A DNA stretch of 43,444 nucleotides from Minwuia thermotolerans. Lineage in GTDB: Bacteria; Pseudomonadota; Alphaproteobacteria; Minwuiales; Minwuiaceae. The notes under the pieces are model-generated. The model saw only the letters and a program-made list of their open reading frames with translations. It had not been told where the DNA came from and searched no databases. The translations under genes were made by a program, and so were the position numbers. Positions 41,692 through 43,444 of this stretch are shown here, one piece after another (position 1 is the stretch's first letter; each line of letters starts with the position of its first letter). The stretch covers positions 1 through 43,444 of the forward strand of contig NZ_PIGG01000042.1 of assembly GCF_002924445.1 (NCBI RefSeq), read 5' to 3'.

Positions 41692-43206
41692 ATGTCTGCA
41701 GAGCACAAAGACTCGTTTCGCACGATCCTACGATCGTCCTCGATCATTGGTGGCTCAACGCTGATCAACATCTTTTTCAGTCTGATAAAGATGAAGGTCG
41801 CTGCCTTGCTGCTCGGTCCGGTTGGGGTTGGCCTCATTGGTACCTACCAGAATCTAATCCAGACTGCTTCGATCTTGGCGGGACTGGGGTTCGATGGAGC
41901 GGGTACACGTCAAGTCGCCGCCGCGCGAGTTGAAGAAGGGAGCAAAAGGCTCGCACTTAGTCGCCTTTCACTCTTATGGGGATCGATGGGTCTGGCCATA
42001 GCTGGAGGCGTGGTCTTCTGGCTGCTCAGCGACTCGATTGCGCATCTGGTTTTTGGCGACTCGCAGGCGGCGGGCGACATCACCTGGCTTGCCCTTGGTG
42101 TGGCCCTGAGCGTCGCCGCTGCATCGCAACTGGCCTATCTCAAGGGCATGCGAATGATCGGCGACTTAGCGCGCGTAAATATCATTACTGGCTTTATTGC
42201 CACAGTGTTGGGAATTATTGCGATTTTCCTATGGCGGAATTCTGGCGTTACGGTATTAGTGTTGCTCGTGCCATTGACTACTTTCGTTACAGGATATTAT
42301 TTCGTCGCCCGCGCTAACCGAACTCTCGCAAAGATACCGCGGCCAGCGTGCATCGAGCTGGCGGCCGAATTTCGTGGCCTCACATTACTCGGCATCGCGT
42401 TTATGCTAAGTGCTCTGGCCATGACGGGCGCTGAACTTGCGGTGCGCAGCATGGTGCAGCAACGATTGGGGGAAGAGGCGCTAGGACAGTTCCAAGCCTC
42501 GTGGTCGATCGGAATGATCTACCTCGCCGTCATCCTTGGCGCGTTAGCAACTGACTACTACCCGCGCCTGACCGGTATCATCAACGACAGGCAGGCGGCG
42601 AACCGCACTATAAACCAACAATCCGAAGCTGTGCTGCTTCTATGCGCGCCATTGCTTTTGGGGGTGCTTTCGCTTGCGCCTTGGGTGGTTCGCCTTCTCT
42701 ATTCTGTAGAATTCGTACCTGCGGTGGATATCCTGCATTGGCAGTTGCTCGGGGATACGCTGAAGATCCTCAATCTGCCCTTAGGCTATGTCGTCATTGC
42801 TAAAGGAGCGGGTCGAATCTATATCGTCATTCAAGCCCTTGGGGCCGGGACGTTAGTCGGTATCACCTATCTTGGCCTTCCGTGGATAGGAGTCGCCGCT
42901 ACTGGCGTGGCCTTTATTGCGATGTACGTCGTCGTTCTTCCGCTGAATCTGATCGCGGCGCGCTACTGGCTTGGGTTCCGATGGTCGCGCTCGGTCAAAT
43001 TGCAGGCCTCTGTACTGACTCTGGGGGCCGTCACGCTTGTGGCACTCGGTAATGTTTCAGATTTGGCCGCTGCTATTGCAGGCGTGCCCTTGTCTATCGC
43101 ATTTGCAGGCTACGCGCTCCTTCGGCTCAGCCGGGTGGCGGATGTTGGTGGGCCGGTCGCGCGGTTCATCAGGTTGTCGCGTTCGATACGGAACAGGATA
43201 GCTTAG
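41692..43206 (+). CDS. wzx: O-antigen/polysaccharide flippase (Wzx, MOP superfamily)
   Basis: A membrane protein of about 504 residues with roughly twelve transmembrane helices, beginning SIIGGSTLINIFFSLIKMKVAALLLGPVGVGLIG, the typical Wzx/WzxE start. It moves lipid-linked repeat units across the inner membrane. ATG at 41692 is preferred; TTG at 41656 would add 12 residues. Its stop lies only nine bases before the IS630 end, so the IS inserted directly after this gene. Third-position composition is less GC-rich than the left of the window, as expected for transferred O-antigen genes. Confidence 0.88.
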   Translation: MSAEHKDSFRTILRSSSIIGGSTLINIFFSLIKMKVAALLLGPVGVGLIGTYQNLIQTASILAGLGFDGAGTRQVAAARVEEGSKRLALSRLSLLWGSMGLAIAGGVVFWLLSDSIAHLVFGDSQAAGDITWLALGVALSVAAASQLAYLKGMRMIGDLARVNIITGFIATVLGIIAIFLWRNSGVTVLVLLVPLTTFVTGYYFVARANRTLAKIPRPACIELAAEFRGLTLLGIAFMLSALAMTGAELAVRSMVQQRLGEEALGQFQASWSIGMIYLAVILGALATDYYPRLTGIINDRQAANRTINQQSEAVLLLCAPLLLGVLSLAPWVVRLLYSVEFVPAVDILHWQLLGDTLKILNLPLGYVVIAKGAGRIYIVIQALGAGTLVGITYLGLPWIGVAATGVAFIAMYVVVLPLNLIAARYWLGFRWSRSVKLQASVLTLGAVTLVALGNVSDLAAAIAGVPLSIAFAGYALLRLSRVADVGGPVARFIRLSRSIRNRIA

Positions 43207-43212
43207 CGAGTC

Positions 43213-43444
43213 CTAGTGGAGCGAATCTAACTCTTGGTGCCCGCGTTTGACGGCTTCGATGATCCTGTCGGGATCGGCGGTCCAGACGAACGGCCTGGGC
43301 TTCTGTTTGTGCTCGGCAACGAAGCGATTGATGGCGGCTTGGAGGTCGACCAGCGAATGGAACACGCCGCGCTTCAGGCGGCGCTTGCTGAGCCGCGCGA
43401 AGAAGCCTTCCACGGCGTTCAGCCAGGAACAGGAGGTCGGCGTG
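43213..43444 (-). CDS. IS630-family transposase, C-terminal fragment cut by window edge
   Basis: The last 76 residues of a DDE transposase read leftward from the right edge: TPTSCSWLNAVEGFFARLSK, including the third acidic residue of the DDE triad in WLNAVE, then RLKRGVFHSLVDLQAAINRF and VWTADPDRIIEAVKRGH. The stop codon TAG at 43213-43215 uses the TA of the target site itself, so its last base lies in flanking DNA. The N-terminus is outside the window. Confidence 0.85.
   Translation of the reverse strand, partial: TPTSCSWLNAVEGFFARLSKRRLKRGVFHSLVDLQAAINRFVAEHKQKPRPFVWTADPDRIIEAVKRGHQELDSLH
43216..43444 (-). mobile_element. IS630-family element, transposase-end side (partial)
   Basis: The tip TA-GTGGAGCGAATCT begins at 43216 with the TA target at 43214-43215. 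It pairs imperfectly with the tip of the left-edge copy. The element lies in the same orientation as the left-edge element and continues past the right edge. Confidence 0.8.

Noticed and set aside
1-43444. Composite transposon made of the two IS630 ends
   Set aside because: Same-orientation IS fragments at both window edges are better explained by contig breaks at a repeat. There is no evidence that the 43 kb between moved as one unit.
1-43444. CRISPR arrays or rRNA genes
   Set aside because: No regularly spaced repeats of suitable length and no rRNA-like sequence were seen.

Overview
The window is GC-rich chromosomal DNA whose gene content points to an alphaproteobacterium. The pointers are an HWE/HisKA_2 kinase, an EPS-associated MarR regulator, an elongator tRNA-Met fragment of alphaproteobacterial type, FixK/FNR-type anaeroboxes and an inverted Pho box at pit. 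Most genes encode oxidative or detoxifying metabolism: quinone reductase, aldo-keto reductase, SDRs, FAD oxidoreductases, a glutathione-dependent oxidoreductase, nitroreductase and a flavin monooxygenase. I cannot name genus or species. Both ends lie inside IS630-family elements in the same orientation: the transposase N-terminus at the left edge and its C-terminus at the right edge. The window is therefore probably a contig cut at a multicopy insertion sequence.

Region 1 (about 1-1440) is visibly AT-rich and foreign. A small PD-(D/E)XK-like nuclease gene overlaps a NACHT-type NTPase gene. The IS630 copy has inserted into the NTPase gene and removed its C-terminus. This is the best candidate for an undescribed, probably defensive, system.

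Region 2 (about 1484-30235) is ordinary core or accessory chromosome. It holds many single metabolic genes and short operons. Highlights are a phosphate transporter behind a Pho box, a universal stress protein and an Hsp20 each behind an FNR/FixK-type palindrome, a three-gene signalling operon (methanogen-output-domain protein, HisKA_2 kinase, receiver), an ATP-grasp/S15-hydrolase pair, and an HD-GYP protein.

Region 3 (30279 to about 34700) starts with the 3' half of a tRNA-Met gene followed by a P4-type integrase and an AlpA-like regulator. This is the classical edge of an integrative element. Its cargo is poorly characterised: a possible winged-helix protein and two small orphans. The intact tRNA-Met copy expected at the other end was not found in the window.

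Region 4 (34906-43206) is a surface-polysaccharide locus. It has a GT4 glycosyltransferase, a YdcF-like protein, a NusG/RfaH-like antiterminator divergent from an EPS-associated MarR regulator, and an overlapping set for a 3-amino-3,6-dideoxyhexose (GNAT, FdtA-like ketoisomerase, PLP aminotransferase, hexapeptide acyltransferase) plus a Wzx-type flippase. The divergent regulatory gap carries two near-identical palindromes and an ops-like sequence. The cluster ends at the right-hand IS630 copy.
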